From Acidimicrobiales bacterium (GTDB lineage: Bacteria; Actinomycetota; Acidimicrobiia; Acidimicrobiales; SHLQ01): DNA of 64,000 nucleotides. Position 1 is the first letter of the stretch. Each line of letters starts with the position of its first letter. Below the pieces are notes generated by a model, which had not been told where the DNA came from, ran no database searches, and saw nothing but the letters and a program-made list of their open reading frames with translations. Shown one piece after another: positions 52,789 to 62,029 of this stretch. Location: positions 112,301-176,300 of the forward strand of contig JAHDCX010000011.1 of NCBI GenBank assembly GCA_020629635.1. The letters are read 5' to 3'. The translations under genes were made by a program, and so were the position numbers.

Positions 52789-53724
52789 TCAGCCGCCGCC
52801 GGTCCCCCGGGTCGAATCCCATGCGCTCCCACTGTTGTCTCGCCGATGAGGCTCGGGGGGCGGTTCGCGGCCGTCGAGCTCAGCGTCGATGACGTCGAGT
52901 CGCCAGCGGGCCTTGGCGATGTCGAGACGGATGTCGGCGATCTCGTGTCCGGTCGTCGCGCTCTCGGCACGTTCACGGACCTCGCTGTAGACGCGGGAGG
53001 CGTCGGTGAAGCGCGTCTTGAGGTCGGGGTCATTCGCGATCGTGACCCGCGGTTCGAGATCGAGGATCAGATCGCTCATCGCGGTGAGCTGAGCCTTCGT
53101 GTCGTCTCGGGCACCCGCGGTGTGCACCACACGGCGACGTTTGCGCTGACTCGTGCGGAGCGAGAGGAGTCCGAGGACTCCGGCGATGACAGCGAGCACC
53201 ACCAGAAATCCGGTGCTGGCAAAAAAACTCGTTTGAGCCACGGTCGTCCCTTCTTCGTCGACGACAGCTGCAGCACTGCCGTCGGTGATCGACGCCGCGG
53301 CGTCGGCGAACGAGGCGATGACGTCGCCGGTGTCGAACGACTGGAGCGCCACCACGATTCCCGGATACGGATACGCCGTCGAGGCGCCGGCCGCGCCGGT
53401 TCCGGTCGAGAACAACACGGTCGTGGCCTCGCCACCCCCGTTTCCGACCTGCTCGAGGATCGCCTGAGCGAGCAACGCCGCGGCGTCGAGGGTCGGGTCT
53501 TCGTTCACGTCGAAGCTGCGATCGGTATGGGCAAACGCGATTTGGCCGTCATAACGGGCAACCAACTCGTCGAATTCGTTCGCATCGAGCGTGCCCGAGT
53601 CGTCCCACCAGCCGCGTTCGATCAGATCCGCAGCGGCGAGCTCGGGCAGAGATTGTGCTGACGCCGGGGCGGCGAGCACCAACCACATCAGCAGGACCGC
53701 CGTGGCGGACGCGAGCCGTCGCAC
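52789..53724 (-). CDS. Secreted/membrane protein, TPM-like N-domain
   Basis: A 311-residue protein with a signal peptide (about 1-23), an extracytoplasmic domain (about 24-165), a transmembrane helix (about 170-190, ASTGFLVVLAVIAGVLGLLSL), a basic stop-transfer and a cytoplasmic helical tail (about 205-295). The first domain loosely recalls TPM/YgcG-type modules but no motif is decisive. The GTG start at 53724 shares one base with the stop of the AAA+ gene (TAGTG), so the two are co-translated. Confidence 0.8.
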   Translation of the reverse strand: MRRLASATAVLLMWLVLAAPASAQSLPELAAADLIERGWWDDSGTLDANEFDELVARYDGQIAFAHTDRSFDVNEDPTLDAAALLAQAILEQVGNGGGEATTVLFSTGTGAAGASTAYPYPGIVVALQSFDTGDVIASFADAAASITDGSAAAVVDEEGTTVAQTSFFASTGFLVVLAVIAGVLGLLSLRTSQRKRRRVVHTAGARDDTKAQLTAMSDLILDLEPRVTIANDPDLKTRFTDASRVYSEVRERAESATTGHEIADIRLDIAKARWRLDVIDAELDGREPPPEPHRRDNSGSAWDSTRGTGGG

Positions 53725-55136
53725 TACTTCTCGTCTGCGGTGATGTCGTCTGCGGTGATGTCGTCGCCGGTGAGCGTCACGAGCTGATCGTTCGTCGGAT
53801 CGTCGATGCCCACCATTCGGATGGCATGACGGGCGACGGAGGCTTCGAACAGGTTGCGTGCTGCCCGACCGTTGCCGAACCCGTGACCCCGGTCCTGGCC
53901 TGCGAAGAACTCGAGAACGGCTTGTCGTCCCGAGTCGTCGAGGTGATACTCCTGACCGCCGGCGATCAGCTCGAAGATGGCGAGCAGTTCGTCATCGTTG
54001 TAGTCGTCGAACATGATCGTGCGCGGAAATCGTGACGCCATGCCGGGATTCGCCTCGACGAGCGCCGCCATCTCATCGGGATATCCCGCAAGGATGGCCA
54101 CGACCCGATCTCGCCGATCCTCGACGAGCTTGACCAGCGCGTCGATCGCTTCGCGACCGAAGTCCCGTTCGCCGCCACGGGTCAGCGAGTATGCCTCGTC
54201 GACGAGCAGCACACCCTGGTCGGCACGATCGAACACTTCGGCGACCTTGGTGGCCGTCTGGCCGACGAACCCGGCCACCAGGCCCCCTCGGTCCGTCTCG
54301 ACGAGGTGCCCGCGGTCGACGACGCCGAGGGTCCGGTAGATCTGTGCGAGGAGCCGAGCGACCGTCGTCTTGCCGGTGCCCGGGTTACCCACGAAGATCA
54401 GGTGCCGGCTGGACTCGATCACTGGGAGCTCGCGTTCTTCTCGCAGCTTCTGCACCTTCAACAGGGCCGCGACGAGCTTGACTTCTTCCTTGACCGCTTC
54501 GAGGCCGATCAGCTGGTCGAGCTCTTCGAGCAGCTCATCGAGTGGCCGTTCTGGAGGAAGTTCTTCGTCGGTCGGCGGACCCGCGGCGGGTGCGGGGCTT
54601 CCGCTCGTGGCCACAGACGCCGAGGAGTTCACCCCGCCGCTCTTCATGGTGCGCAGCAGCATGGACCGGAATTTCTCGACACCGCTCAGCTCGAAACGCG
54701 ATGTGTAGTCGTCGAGCCCGATGGCCGTGTGCGCCATCCGCAGCGCATGCTCGTAGTAGACGCTCGAGTACGCGGTGTTCTGGCTCTGGTCGACCGCCAC
54801 CAGCGTCGAGAAGAGTCCCGACGGTTCGGCCAACCACGAACGCTTGCCGGTGATGATCCCCGCCGCCCGCACGTCAGTCGGCGTGGTCTCGGGTGGAAGC
54901 AGCTCGGGGAAGTGCTGCTCGAGCGCGATCACGAACGCCTCGAGCTCGAGGTCCGAATGCGAATCATCGCAGTCGATGAAGGCGGCGGACAGGTTGAAGG
55001 CGTCGAGCGCCAGGTCACGGCGCAACTCGTCGGCACTTCGAGACAACTGCGAGGCCGCAACGGGTTCGAGGGTCGCCATCAGCTCGTCGATGAACGCATC
55101 GACGGCGACGGCCAGACCCCGATCGGGGGTGGACAT
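53724..55136 (-). CDS. CbbX/SpoVK-like AAA+ ATPase
   Basis: A 470-residue protein. The N-terminal 165 residues are helical and TerB-like (FIDCDDSHSDLELEAFVIALEQHFPE). A linker follows, then a CbbX/SpoVK-type AAA+ domain with Walker A GNPGTGKT (250-257), pore-like GLVAGFVGQTA, Walker B GVLLVDEAYSL, sensor AILAGYPDEM and an arginine finger region NPGMASRFPR. Relatives remodel protein complexes. The C-terminus carries an in-frame 15-base duplication (DDITA-DDITA). It is coupled to the downstream membrane protein by a one-base overlap. Confidence 0.92.
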   Translation of the reverse strand: MSTPDRGLAVAVDAFIDELMATLEPVAASQLSRSADELRRDLALDAFNLSAAFIDCDDSHSDLELEAFVIALEQHFPELLPPETTPTDVRAAGIITGKRSWLAEPSGLFSTLVAVDQSQNTAYSSVYYEHALRMAHTAIGLDDYTSRFELSGVEKFRSMLLRTMKSGGVNSSASVATSGSPAPAAGPPTDEELPPERPLDELLEELDQLIGLEAVKEEVKLVAALLKVQKLREERELPVIESSRHLIFVGNPGTGKTTVARLLAQIYRTLGVVDRGHLVETDRGGLVAGFVGQTATKVAEVFDRADQGVLLVDEAYSLTRGGERDFGREAIDALVKLVEDRRDRVVAILAGYPDEMAALVEANPGMASRFPRTIMFDDYNDDELLAIFELIAGGQEYHLDDSGRQAVLEFFAGQDRGHGFGNGRAARNLFEASVARHAIRMVGIDDPTNDQLVTLTGDDITADDITADEK

Positions 55137-55197
55137 GTTCGCATCTTACGGGCGCCGGTGTTTGGGCAAGTGGTCCGTTTCGTTGGAGAATCCGAAC

Positions 55198-56202
55198 ATG
55201 GATCACGTCTCCCCCATCGATCTCCGCAGCGACACGGTCACCCGGCCGACCGAGGCCATGCGCTCGGCGATGATCGCCGCCGAGGTTGGCGACGACGTGT
55301 GGGGCGACGATCCCACCGTCCAGCGCCTCGAAGCACAGACCGCAGAACTGCTCGGCAAGGAGGCGGGCATGTTCGTGCCGTCGGGCACGCAGAGCAACCT
55401 CTGTGCGTTGATGGCGCATTGCGCCCGCGGTGACGAATACATCGTCGGCCAGCACGCGCACACCTACCGCTACGAGGCTGGCGGCGCGGCGGTGCTCGGG
55501 AGCATTCAGCCACAACCGATCGAACTGGCCCCCGACGGCACCCTGCCGCTCGACATTGCCGCCTCCAAGATCAAGCCCGACGATCCGCACTTTGCCCAGA
55601 CCCGGCTGCTCGCGATCGAAAACACCCACGACGGCAAGGCGTTGCCGCTCGACTACCTGGCCACCCTTCGACCCTTCGTCGACGAACACGGACTTGCGCT
55701 GCACCTCGATGGCGCCCGCCTGTGGAATGCCGCCGTCGCCCATGACTTGTCCGAAGCCGAGCTCGCCGCACCGTTCGACTCGGTTTCGGTGTGTTTGTCG
55801 AAGGGACTCGGGGCGCCGGTGGGGAGCGTGCTCGTGGGCTCGGCCGAACTGATGACCGCGGCGCGACGATGCCGCAAGATCCTCGGCGGAGCGATGCGAC
55901 AGAGCGGCATGCTGGCCGCCGCCGGCTTGCACGCGCTCGACCATCACCGCAACGAGCTCGCCCGGGATCACGAGTTGGCGGCGGCGCTCGGCGAAGGTCT
56001 CGCTTCCGTCGACGGAGTCGACGTGGACTTCGTCGCCACCAACATGGTGTTCGTCGACTTCAGCGGCCTCGAAGATGCCAACAGCCGCTTCGCGGCGGCC
56101 GGCATGTTGGTGCCGGATTGCTCGGGATATTCGCGCTTCGTCACCCATCGCGATCTCCCTGAGGACACCGTCGACCGAGTGGTCGGAGCGCTCGTCAACT
56201 GA
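55198..56202 (+). CDS. ltaE: Low-specificity L-threonine aldolase
   Basis: PLP enzyme of 334 residues that splits L-threonine or allo-threonine to glycine and acetaldehyde. Typical segments are IDLRSDTVTRPTEAMR, GDDVWGDDPTVQRLE, MFVPSGTQSNLCALM, HLDGARLWNAAVA and the PLP-lysine in CLSKGLGAPVGS. The ATG at 55198 opens the domain; an earlier in-frame start at 54775 would lie antisense to the AAA+ gene. Confidence 0.94.
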   Translation: MDHVSPIDLRSDTVTRPTEAMRSAMIAAEVGDDVWGDDPTVQRLEAQTAELLGKEAGMFVPSGTQSNLCALMAHCARGDEYIVGQHAHTYRYEAGGAAVLGSIQPQPIELAPDGTLPLDIAASKIKPDDPHFAQTRLLAIENTHDGKALPLDYLATLRPFVDEHGLALHLDGARLWNAAVAHDLSEAELAAPFDSVSVCLSKGLGAPVGSVLVGSAELMTAARRCRKILGGAMRQSGMLAAAGLHALDHHRNELARDHELAAALGEGLASVDGVDVDFVATNMVFVDFSGLEDANSRFAAAGMLVPDCSGYSRFVTHRDLPEDTVDRVVGALVN

Positions 56203-56207
56203 GCGTT

Positions 56208-56234
56208 TCTGGGCCAAAGGGCCCTACCCAGAGG
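56208..56234 (+). terminator. Hairpin after ltaE
   Basis: TCTGGGCC-...-GGCC...CCCAGA forms a nested inverted repeat directly after the ltaE stop. No U tract follows. Likely a weak terminator. Confidence 0.4.
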
Positions 56235-56288
56235 GGATGAGTCGAACGCACCGGACAGAAATCGGCGGACGATTCCGATATCTCTTCC

Positions 56289-58238
56289 ATGACCTTCATG
56301 CGGCGCCGTGGCGCCATCATCGGGCTCGTGGCCTCGGTCGCCGTCATGGCGATCGCCGTCGGCGCCATGGTCGCCCTCTCCACCGCCAGAGAGCAGGACG
56401 CGTCGGCAGCGACCGTGGTCGACCTGCCGAGCGAACTCCCCCGCCTCGATCTCCCTCGTGCCCTCGACGGCACTGCGTACGACGCGGCACGCGTGGGCGA
56501 CTGGATCGTGGTCGGCGGCGACTTCACCCAACTCGAGTTGCGCAATGGCACGGTCCTCGACGTCGACGGGACGTACGCGTACAACATCGACACCGGTGCC
56601 CTGAACCAGAACTTCCTGCCCGCGATCGACCGCGGCGCTGGTGTCACCACCATTCTCGCCGTCGAACCGGCGCCTGACGGCGACGTGTACCTGGGTGGCC
56701 GCTTCTTCGCGGTCAACGGACACGGCCACTCGAAGCTGACCAAGATCTCGTTGACGACCGGCCAACCCGACACGGGATTCGTCGCCGACTACGACGGCGT
56801 CGTCCGTGACCTCGTGGCCCACGACGACCTCCTCTACGTGGGCGGCGAATTCGAGACCGCCAACGGCGAAGCCCGAGGCCGCCTGGCTGCGGTCGACGCC
56901 GCCACCGGCGCCGTCGATGCATTCCGGGTCGACATCACCGACTCGACCCGAACCGACGGCGACCCGTACGGCCCGAAGTACCTGGGCGTCACCGATGACG
57001 ACGTGCTGGTGGTGGCCCATCGCGCCAACCGCGTCGGCGGCGAGCTCCGAAAGGGCATCGCCCTCATCGACCTCACCAACGGCTCGGTCATGGGATGGAG
57101 CACCGATTTCTGGGGCGTCAACATGGTCACCACAGTGGACGCCGAGGTCAGCCCGGACGGCACCTACGTCGTCGTCGCCGGCGATGGCGGCGACTTCCCG
57201 TTCATGGGCCGCGACTCGGCCGTCGCCTTCTCGATCGCCGACCGCAACCGCGCCGGGCAGGAGCCGATGTGGATCGCCCGCAATTTCGACTCGACCTACG
57301 CCGTCGGCATCTCCGACGACGCCGTCTACCTTGGCGGCCACTTCTGCTGGGTCGAGAGCGAACTCGCCCCCGACCCGTGGCCGGGCGACGGCGAGTTCAC
57401 CAACAACAACAGCTGCCACGGACTGTTCCCCGCCGGCAGGTTCGCCCCCTACGTCGTCAATCGCGACCAGATCGCCGCCGTCGACCCCGCCACGGGACAC
57501 GCGCTCTTGTGGGACCCGGGCTCTGACGGACTCGCCGGTGTCCAGTCGATCGAAGTGTTCGACCGCGGACTGCTGATCGGCCACGACGGCAAGTTCTTCG
57601 GCCGGGACGGCAAGGACCGCCGGGCCTGGAACGTCGGCCGACACATCTTCGTGGACCGTCTCGAAGCCCGCGACCTCGATGCCGTCTCGTTCATCGACGT
57701 GCCCGTCACCGGACTCTGCGACGGTCTCGAGCCAACGATCACGGGCACGACCCGCGACGACATCATCATCGGAACGCCCGGCGACGACGTCATCCTCGCC
57801 GGCCCGGGCAACGATCGCATCGAAGGCTTGGAGGGCAACGACACGATCTGTGGAGGAACGGGCGGCGACCGGATCTATGGCGGTCCCGGCGACGACAAGA
57901 TCCTCGGCGACAACCAGCACGACCGGATCTTTGGCGACGACGGCCACGACACGATCATCGGCGGCGCAGGCCACGACCGAATCCGTGCCGGCCTCGGCAA
58001 CGACACGATTCTCGGTGGCCGCGGCGACGACCGCATCTTCGGCGACGACGGCCACGACACGGCGTCCGGCGACGCCGACACGGACCTCGTCCGTGGCAAC
58101 GCTGGCCGAGACATCCTGCAGGGCGGCGCTGGCGTCGATCGGGTGATCGGTGGCAATGCAAAGGACAGCTGCAACGGCGACGCCCCCGGCGTGCCGGACG
58201 ATCCGAGGGACATCCTTTACGCCTGCGAACAACGCTGA
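56289..58238 (+). CDS. Secreted beta-propeller protein with RTX-type calcium repeats
   Basis: A 649-residue secreted protein. Signal/anchor helix (about 7-32), then a propeller-like domain (about 45-470) with delta-60-repeat style units (GDWIVVGGDFTQLELRNG, DVYLGGRFFAVNG, DLLYVGGEFETANG, DAVYLGGHFCWVE). Residues about 495-630 hold some 13 nonapeptide RTX repeats of the form GGxGxDxIxG (GTPGDDVILAGPGNDRIEG and following), which bind calcium as a beta-roll. RTX proteins usually leave through type I secretion; here an N-terminal signal suggests the Sec route. Cysteines flank the repeat block (CDGLEP, DSCNGD, YACEQ). Confidence 0.92.
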   Translation: MTFMRRRGAIIGLVASVAVMAIAVGAMVALSTAREQDASAATVVDLPSELPRLDLPRALDGTAYDAARVGDWIVVGGDFTQLELRNGTVLDVDGTYAYNIDTGALNQNFLPAIDRGAGVTTILAVEPAPDGDVYLGGRFFAVNGHGHSKLTKISLTTGQPDTGFVADYDGVVRDLVAHDDLLYVGGEFETANGEARGRLAAVDAATGAVDAFRVDITDSTRTDGDPYGPKYLGVTDDDVLVVAHRANRVGGELRKGIALIDLTNGSVMGWSTDFWGVNMVTTVDAEVSPDGTYVVVAGDGGDFPFMGRDSAVAFSIADRNRAGQEPMWIARNFDSTYAVGISDDAVYLGGHFCWVESELAPDPWPGDGEFTNNNSCHGLFPAGRFAPYVVNRDQIAAVDPATGHALLWDPGSDGLAGVQSIEVFDRGLLIGHDGKFFGRDGKDRRAWNVGRHIFVDRLEARDLDAVSFIDVPVTGLCDGLEPTITGTTRDDIIIGTPGDDVILAGPGNDRIEGLEGNDTICGGTGGDRIYGGPGDDKILGDNQHDRIFGDDGHDTIIGGAGHDRIRAGLGNDTILGGRGDDRIFGDDGHDTASGDADTDLVRGNAGRDILQGGAGVDRVIGGNAKDSCNGDAPGVPDDPRDILYACEQR

Positions 58239-58250
58239 CCGAAGGTCGAC

Positions 58251-58294
58251 CGCCGAATCCGGCGGTGGCACACCCCAGCAGTAGGGTCTGACCC
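58251..58294. repeat. Hairpin and GGGTCTGACCC palindrome
   Basis: CCGCCG-AATC-CGGCGG (58251-58266) lies 13 bases after the RTX-gene stop and may terminate it. The palindrome GGGTCTGACCC at 58284-58294 repeats the motif found at 6658-6703. Confidence 0.55.
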
Positions 58295-58322
58295 CATCGG
58301 GACGGAGTGGGACTTCTGCCGC

Positions 58323-58928
58323 GTGTACGGGCTCGACATCGAGACCGACACGACGGAAGGCGGCCTCGATCCGAGCCGCGCGGCGATCGTGGCCGTGGCG
58401 ATCTCGGGCGCCGACTGGCATGTCGTGCTCGACGGCGACGAATCAGCGATCCTCGCCGGGCTCGACGCCGAGCTTCGTCGACTCGACAACGGGGTGCTGG
58501 TCACGTGGAACGGCGCCCGGTTCGATCTTCCCTACATCGCCGATCGGGCGTGCGCCGTGGGCGTTTCGGTTGACCTCGAGCTCGAGGCGGACCCTCGCTA
58601 CCGCTCTCGCCACGAGCCGCTGCCCGGCCATGCGGGCGGCTACCGAGCCCGATGGCACGGTCACGATCATCTCGACGCCTACAACGTGTACCGGGCGGAC
58701 GTGGGCGCATCGCTCGGGTTGCCGTGTGGGCTCAAGCCGCTCGCCCGTCTGGTCGGCTTTGCACCGGTCGAGGTCGACCGGTCGCAGATCCACGCACTGT
58801 CCGAGGCCGAGCTGCACGCGTATGTGGCGAGCGACGCCGTGGTGACTCGACAGCTGGCGTTGCATCGGTGGCCGACCGCGGTTCGAGCCCGAGATCAGCT
58901 GGTGGGCGGCTCGGCGATGCAGGTGTAG
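58323..58928 (+). CDS. DnaQ-like 3'-5' exonuclease/RNase H-fold protein
   Basis: A 201-residue protein with the exonuclease motif YGLDIETDT (DxE) at the N-terminus, a central VTWNGARFDLPYIADRA (ExoII-like Asn/Asp) and HAYVASDAVVTRQLA near the end (ExoIII-like Tyr/Asp). It resembles predicted 3'-5' exonucleases of the PolB/WRN type. The GTG at 58323 starts directly before motif I. Its 3' end overlaps the convergent gene by 34 bases. Confidence 0.82.
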   Translation: MYGLDIETDTTEGGLDPSRAAIVAVAISGADWHVVLDGDESAILAGLDAELRRLDNGVLVTWNGARFDLPYIADRACAVGVSVDLELEADPRYRSRHEPLPGHAGGYRARWHGHDHLDAYNVYRADVGASLGLPCGLKPLARLVGFAPVEVDRSQIHALSEAELHAYVASDAVVTRQLALHRWPTAVRARDQLVGGSAMQV

Positions 58929-59908
58929 TTGGCGACCTCGGCGTGCGCCGTGTCGAGGTAGACCTTCGCTTCGGGCACGCCACCGAAACGACCGCGACTC
59001 CACCGCACCTCGACGTGGCCCTCGATCGGGCGGCGCGCGCCGCGGAGTTCGGCCCGCCAACGCACGAGCGGCTGGCCCATGGCGTCGGCCCACACGTCGA
59101 AGGATCGGATGGCGTAGCTGGCCCGAAAATCGGCCGGGGTGCCGACACGGACCCGGATCGGGGTGCCGTCCGACGATGCGCCGAGCACGAAGTAGGGCGC
59201 GGGCTGGAACCGCAGGAGACGCCACAGCATCTCCTCTTCGGTGGCACGGTCGACGAGGTTGTCTTTCCAACGATGAGCAGTGGCGACCGACACGGCGTTG
59301 ACGAAGTCCCGATACGGGCTGACACAGTCGTCGGGCCACTGCCCCCGGGTCGGAAGCGCGTCTTTGAGGCGGAGCCGGCTCTCGCCGTCGAGATCGGCGA
59401 CCGATTCGGGCATGTCGTCGAGACCGAGACTCGACACGCTGCGCTGGTAGAGGGCCTGGTAAGCCTCGGGGGCGACCTCGAGGAACCAGTCGGTGCGGTC
59501 GCCGCGCCGTTCTGCGAGGAGACGGTCAAAGACGTGTGCGGGCGCGGCGTTGTAGAGGATGTCGGAGCCGTACTTGCAACTGACGAGGTAGACGTGGTCG
59601 ATGCGCAGGTCGGCGGGGATCTGGTCGTAGCCGGGCGGGCGTCCGGGGCCCTGCCATTCGACGCGGTCGGGGATCCGGCCCCGTAGTCCGTCGGGTGAGG
59701 CGAGGAATCGGCGCCCGTGATCCCAGGCGGTGGCGAAGTCCTGATCGAAGTCGCCGCTGGCGCGCTCGTCGGCGAGGAGGTCGTACTCGTCGTCGGTGAC
59801 GTTGTGGAACCAGTCGGGCCGAACGGCGAGGGCGCGGTCGACCGACGGGAAGCCGAGCATGGCGAGTCCGGTGACGATTTCGGTGATCTTCGTGCGCGAC
59901 GACGCCAT
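58895..59908 (-). CDS. Uncharacterised protein of the methyltransferase operon, possible nuclease
   Basis: A 337-residue protein with no firm family. Visible features are a helical N-terminus (SRTKITEIVTGLAMLGFPSVDRALA), the segment LRIDHVYLVSCKYGSDILYNAAP, which has the D ... S-x-K look of an altered PD-(D/E)xK core, and a beta-rich C-terminus (HVEVRWSRGRFGG). The ATG at 59908 shares one base with the stop of the preceding 109-residue gene (TGATG). Its place as the last gene of a methyltransferase operon suggests the restriction or effector partner, but this is inference. Confidence 0.78.
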   Translation of the reverse strand: MASSRTKITEIVTGLAMLGFPSVDRALAVRPDWFHNVTDDEYDLLADERASGDFDQDFATAWDHGRRFLASPDGLRGRIPDRVEWQGPGRPPGYDQIPADLRIDHVYLVSCKYGSDILYNAAPAHVFDRLLAERRGDRTDWFLEVAPEAYQALYQRSVSSLGLDDMPESVADLDGESRLRLKDALPTRGQWPDDCVSPYRDFVNAVSVATAHRWKDNLVDRATEEEMLWRLLRFQPAPYFVLGASSDGTPIRVRVGTPADFRASYAIRSFDVWADAMGQPLVRWRAELRGARRPIEGHVEVRWSRGRFGGVPEAKVYLDTAHAEVANYTCIAEPPTS

Positions 59909-60237
59909 CAGCTCGGTTCGTCGCGGAACAAGGGGGCGAACTGGAGCTGCGCGCCGATCAACTCGGCCGGAAGGTCTCGTTCGACGTAGACGTGCAGGTG
60001 CGTGTAGACGTCGATCGCGACGCCGGTGGTGGCGATCCAGTCGACGACCGCGTCGGCCCATCGCTCGTCGAGGAGCGCGTCACGGAGTCGGGCTCGGTCG
60101 GCCGCGGCCAACCCGCCCGGCGGCGTGCGGGCGACGACTTCGAGCGCGAGAACCCGCTGGAGGACCTCGATCGTGTCGGCGACGTAGACGGTGGGCGGGT
60201 CGTCTCGCACCACCGCATAGGCGACCGCGTTACTCAT
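59908..60237 (-). CDS. Small protein of the methyltransferase operon
   Basis: A 109-residue protein starting MSNAVAYAVVRDDPPTVYVADTIEVLQRVLALEVV. It is mostly helical with a C-terminal strand-rich VAIDVYTHLHVYVERDLP. No known family. The start overlaps the methyltransferase stop by four bases (ATGA) and the stop overlaps the next start by one, so all three are translated in series. Confidence 0.8.
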   Translation of the reverse strand: MSNAVAYAVVRDDPPTVYVADTIEVLQRVLALEVVARTPPGGLAAADRARLRDALLDERWADAVVDWIATTGVAIDVYTHLHVYVERDLPAELIGAQLQFAPLFRDEPS

Positions 60238-61895
60238 GCCCCCGTCGGGTTGTAGCGCTTGGCGATGTCGGCCTCGGTCCAGAAGCCCGGGAGGGGCTCG
60301 TGGGCCCCGGCGGACGCGTAGGCGGCGAGCCGCTGGACGCCGGGCGTGGGTGCCGACGAGGCGTAGAGGCCATCGATTGGTTCTTCGTCGAAGATCTCGA
60401 TGGCGTCGAACACCGACCACGGGCCGACCGCTCGGAGCGCTCGGTCGCCTTCGCTGCCCTTTCGGGGCAGGTGCGACGTGAGCACGAGGAGTCGCTCATC
60501 GGGACGCACGGTCTTGAGCACGTTGGCTCGGCCGAGCATCTTCCAGAGCGTGTCGGTACGCATCAAGCCGGGACGGCTCGACGTGAACGCGCCCGACATG
60601 TCGACGTAGTAGCGGTATTCGCCTTCGCGGTCGGTGATCAAGAAGTTGAGCTGCAGGCCCGTGCCACGGACCTTGACCTTCTCCTCGATGATCTCGAATC
60701 CCGCCTCTTCGAGGACCTCTTTGGCGAGGTCTTGGGCCTTCTTGCCTTCTTTGGTGGCGCGGGCCTGGAAATGCTCGACCTTTTCGTCGAGCACGTCTGC
60801 GCTGTTGGTTGCCTGCAACATGGGAAGTGGTTCGTCTCCTGCTGATTCGACGGGCCGGAGCCGTCGTTGCGCACGTTCGCGCTCGACGGCGACCCGCTCT
60901 CGGGACAGCGCCACGTAGTCAGGATCGAGATCGAAGCCCACACCGATGCGTCCGGTCCGTTCGGCGGCCACCGCAGTGGACCCCGAACCGAGGAACGGAT
61001 CGAGGACGGCGTCGCCCTCGAAGGTGTAGAGATCGATGAGACGGCGGGGAAGTTCGACCGGGAACGGGGCCGGGTGGCCGACGCGCCGGGCGCTCTCGGG
61101 ATCGATGCGCCACACGTCGAGCGTGGCCTCCATGAATTCGTCGGCGCTCACGGTCGAGCGATGGGGCATGTCTTCGCCCTCTCGCTTGACCGGCTTGACC
61201 GCACGATCGAAGCGGCCCTTGCTGGCGATGATCACCCGTTCGGTGATGTCGCGCAGCACGGGGTTGGTGGCCGAACGATACGACCCCCACGCCAACGATC
61301 CGGACGCACCTTCGGCCTTGTGCCAGATGATCTCGCCCCGCAACAGGAGACCGAGGTCGTCCTGGAGGATCGAGATGACATCTGCCGACAGGCTGCGGTA
61401 CGGCTTGCGGCCCAGGTTGGCCACGTTGACCGCGATGCGGCCACCGGGCTCGAGCACCCGAACACATTCGGCGAACACGTCGCGCAACATCTGCAAGTAG
61501 TCGAGGTACGTCGTGGGAATCGACCGGCTGTCGCCCACCACCGCCTGCTCGTACTCCTTGCCGACGAAGTACGGCGGTGACGTCGCCACGAGCGCCACCG
61601 AGTTGTCGGGAACGACAGACATGTCCCGGGCATCGCCCAGCACACACCAATCGTCGAGCCCGACGGACTCCGGTGACGGCAGCGGATTCACCGTGTCGTC
61701 GTCGCTGATGTTCGGCGGCGTGAACCGCGCATAGAACTCGCTCGCGTCGTGACTCTCCCGACGCCCGGCACCGAACGCCTGCGTGGCGGTCGCTCCCTTG
61801 CGCAGCGGGTTGGTCAGCTCGTCGAGCGATCCCACCGCCTCGTCTCCCACGTCGAGAGCGGCCGGAGATTCTTTGGTGTTGGCGATCGGGTCCAC
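60234..61895 (-). CDS. Beta-class DNA methyltransferase with extra C-terminal domain
   Basis: A 553-residue site-specific DNA N4-cytosine or N6-adenine methyltransferase. Motif order is IV (TSPPYF, 105-110) then I (DPFLGSGSTAVAAERTGR, 299-316), which is the beta class. A target-recognition segment lies between. Residues about 375-510 form an additional domain beginning with a coiled helix (ATKEGKKAQDLAKEVLEEAGFEIIEEK, seen as pattern) and containing LQLNFLITDREGEYRYYVDMSGA and RTDTLWKMLGRA, which recalls a PD-(D/E)xK-like fold but lacks an obvious ExK. GTG start at 61895 with AAGG about ten bases upstream. First gene of a three-gene coupled operon. Confidence 0.92.
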   Translation of the reverse strand: MDPIANTKESPAALDVGDEAVGSLDELTNPLRKGATATQAFGAGRRESHDASEFYARFTPPNISDDDTVNPLPSPESVGLDDWCVLGDARDMSVVPDNSVALVATSPPYFVGKEYEQAVVGDSRSIPTTYLDYLQMLRDVFAECVRVLEPGGRIAVNVANLGRKPYRSLSADVISILQDDLGLLLRGEIIWHKAEGASGSLAWGSYRSATNPVLRDITERVIIASKGRFDRAVKPVKREGEDMPHRSTVSADEFMEATLDVWRIDPESARRVGHPAPFPVELPRRLIDLYTFEGDAVLDPFLGSGSTAVAAERTGRIGVGFDLDPDYVALSRERVAVERERAQRRLRPVESAGDEPLPMLQATNSADVLDEKVEHFQARATKEGKKAQDLAKEVLEEAGFEIIEEKVKVRGTGLQLNFLITDREGEYRYYVDMSGAFTSSRPGLMRTDTLWKMLGRANVLKTVRPDERLLVLTSHLPRKGSEGDRALRAVGPWSVFDAIEIFDEEPIDGLYASSAPTPGVQRLAAYASAGAHEPLPGFWTEADIAKRYNPTGA

Positions 61896-62029
61896 GTGTG
61901 GGCCTTTCGGAGAAAATAGTCCTCTGGCGTCGCACCAGGTCTCCGACCGCTCGGGACATGTTACGAAGCGCTGAGGAAGAACCTAGGGATGGGGTGTGAC
62001 AGCGTCTTGCGGACCAGCCGGGGTCCGCC

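Noticed and set aside
57770..58165. Short-period repeats resembling a CRISPR or satellite
   Set aside because: They are codons of GGxGxD calcium-binding nonapeptides in a single frame.
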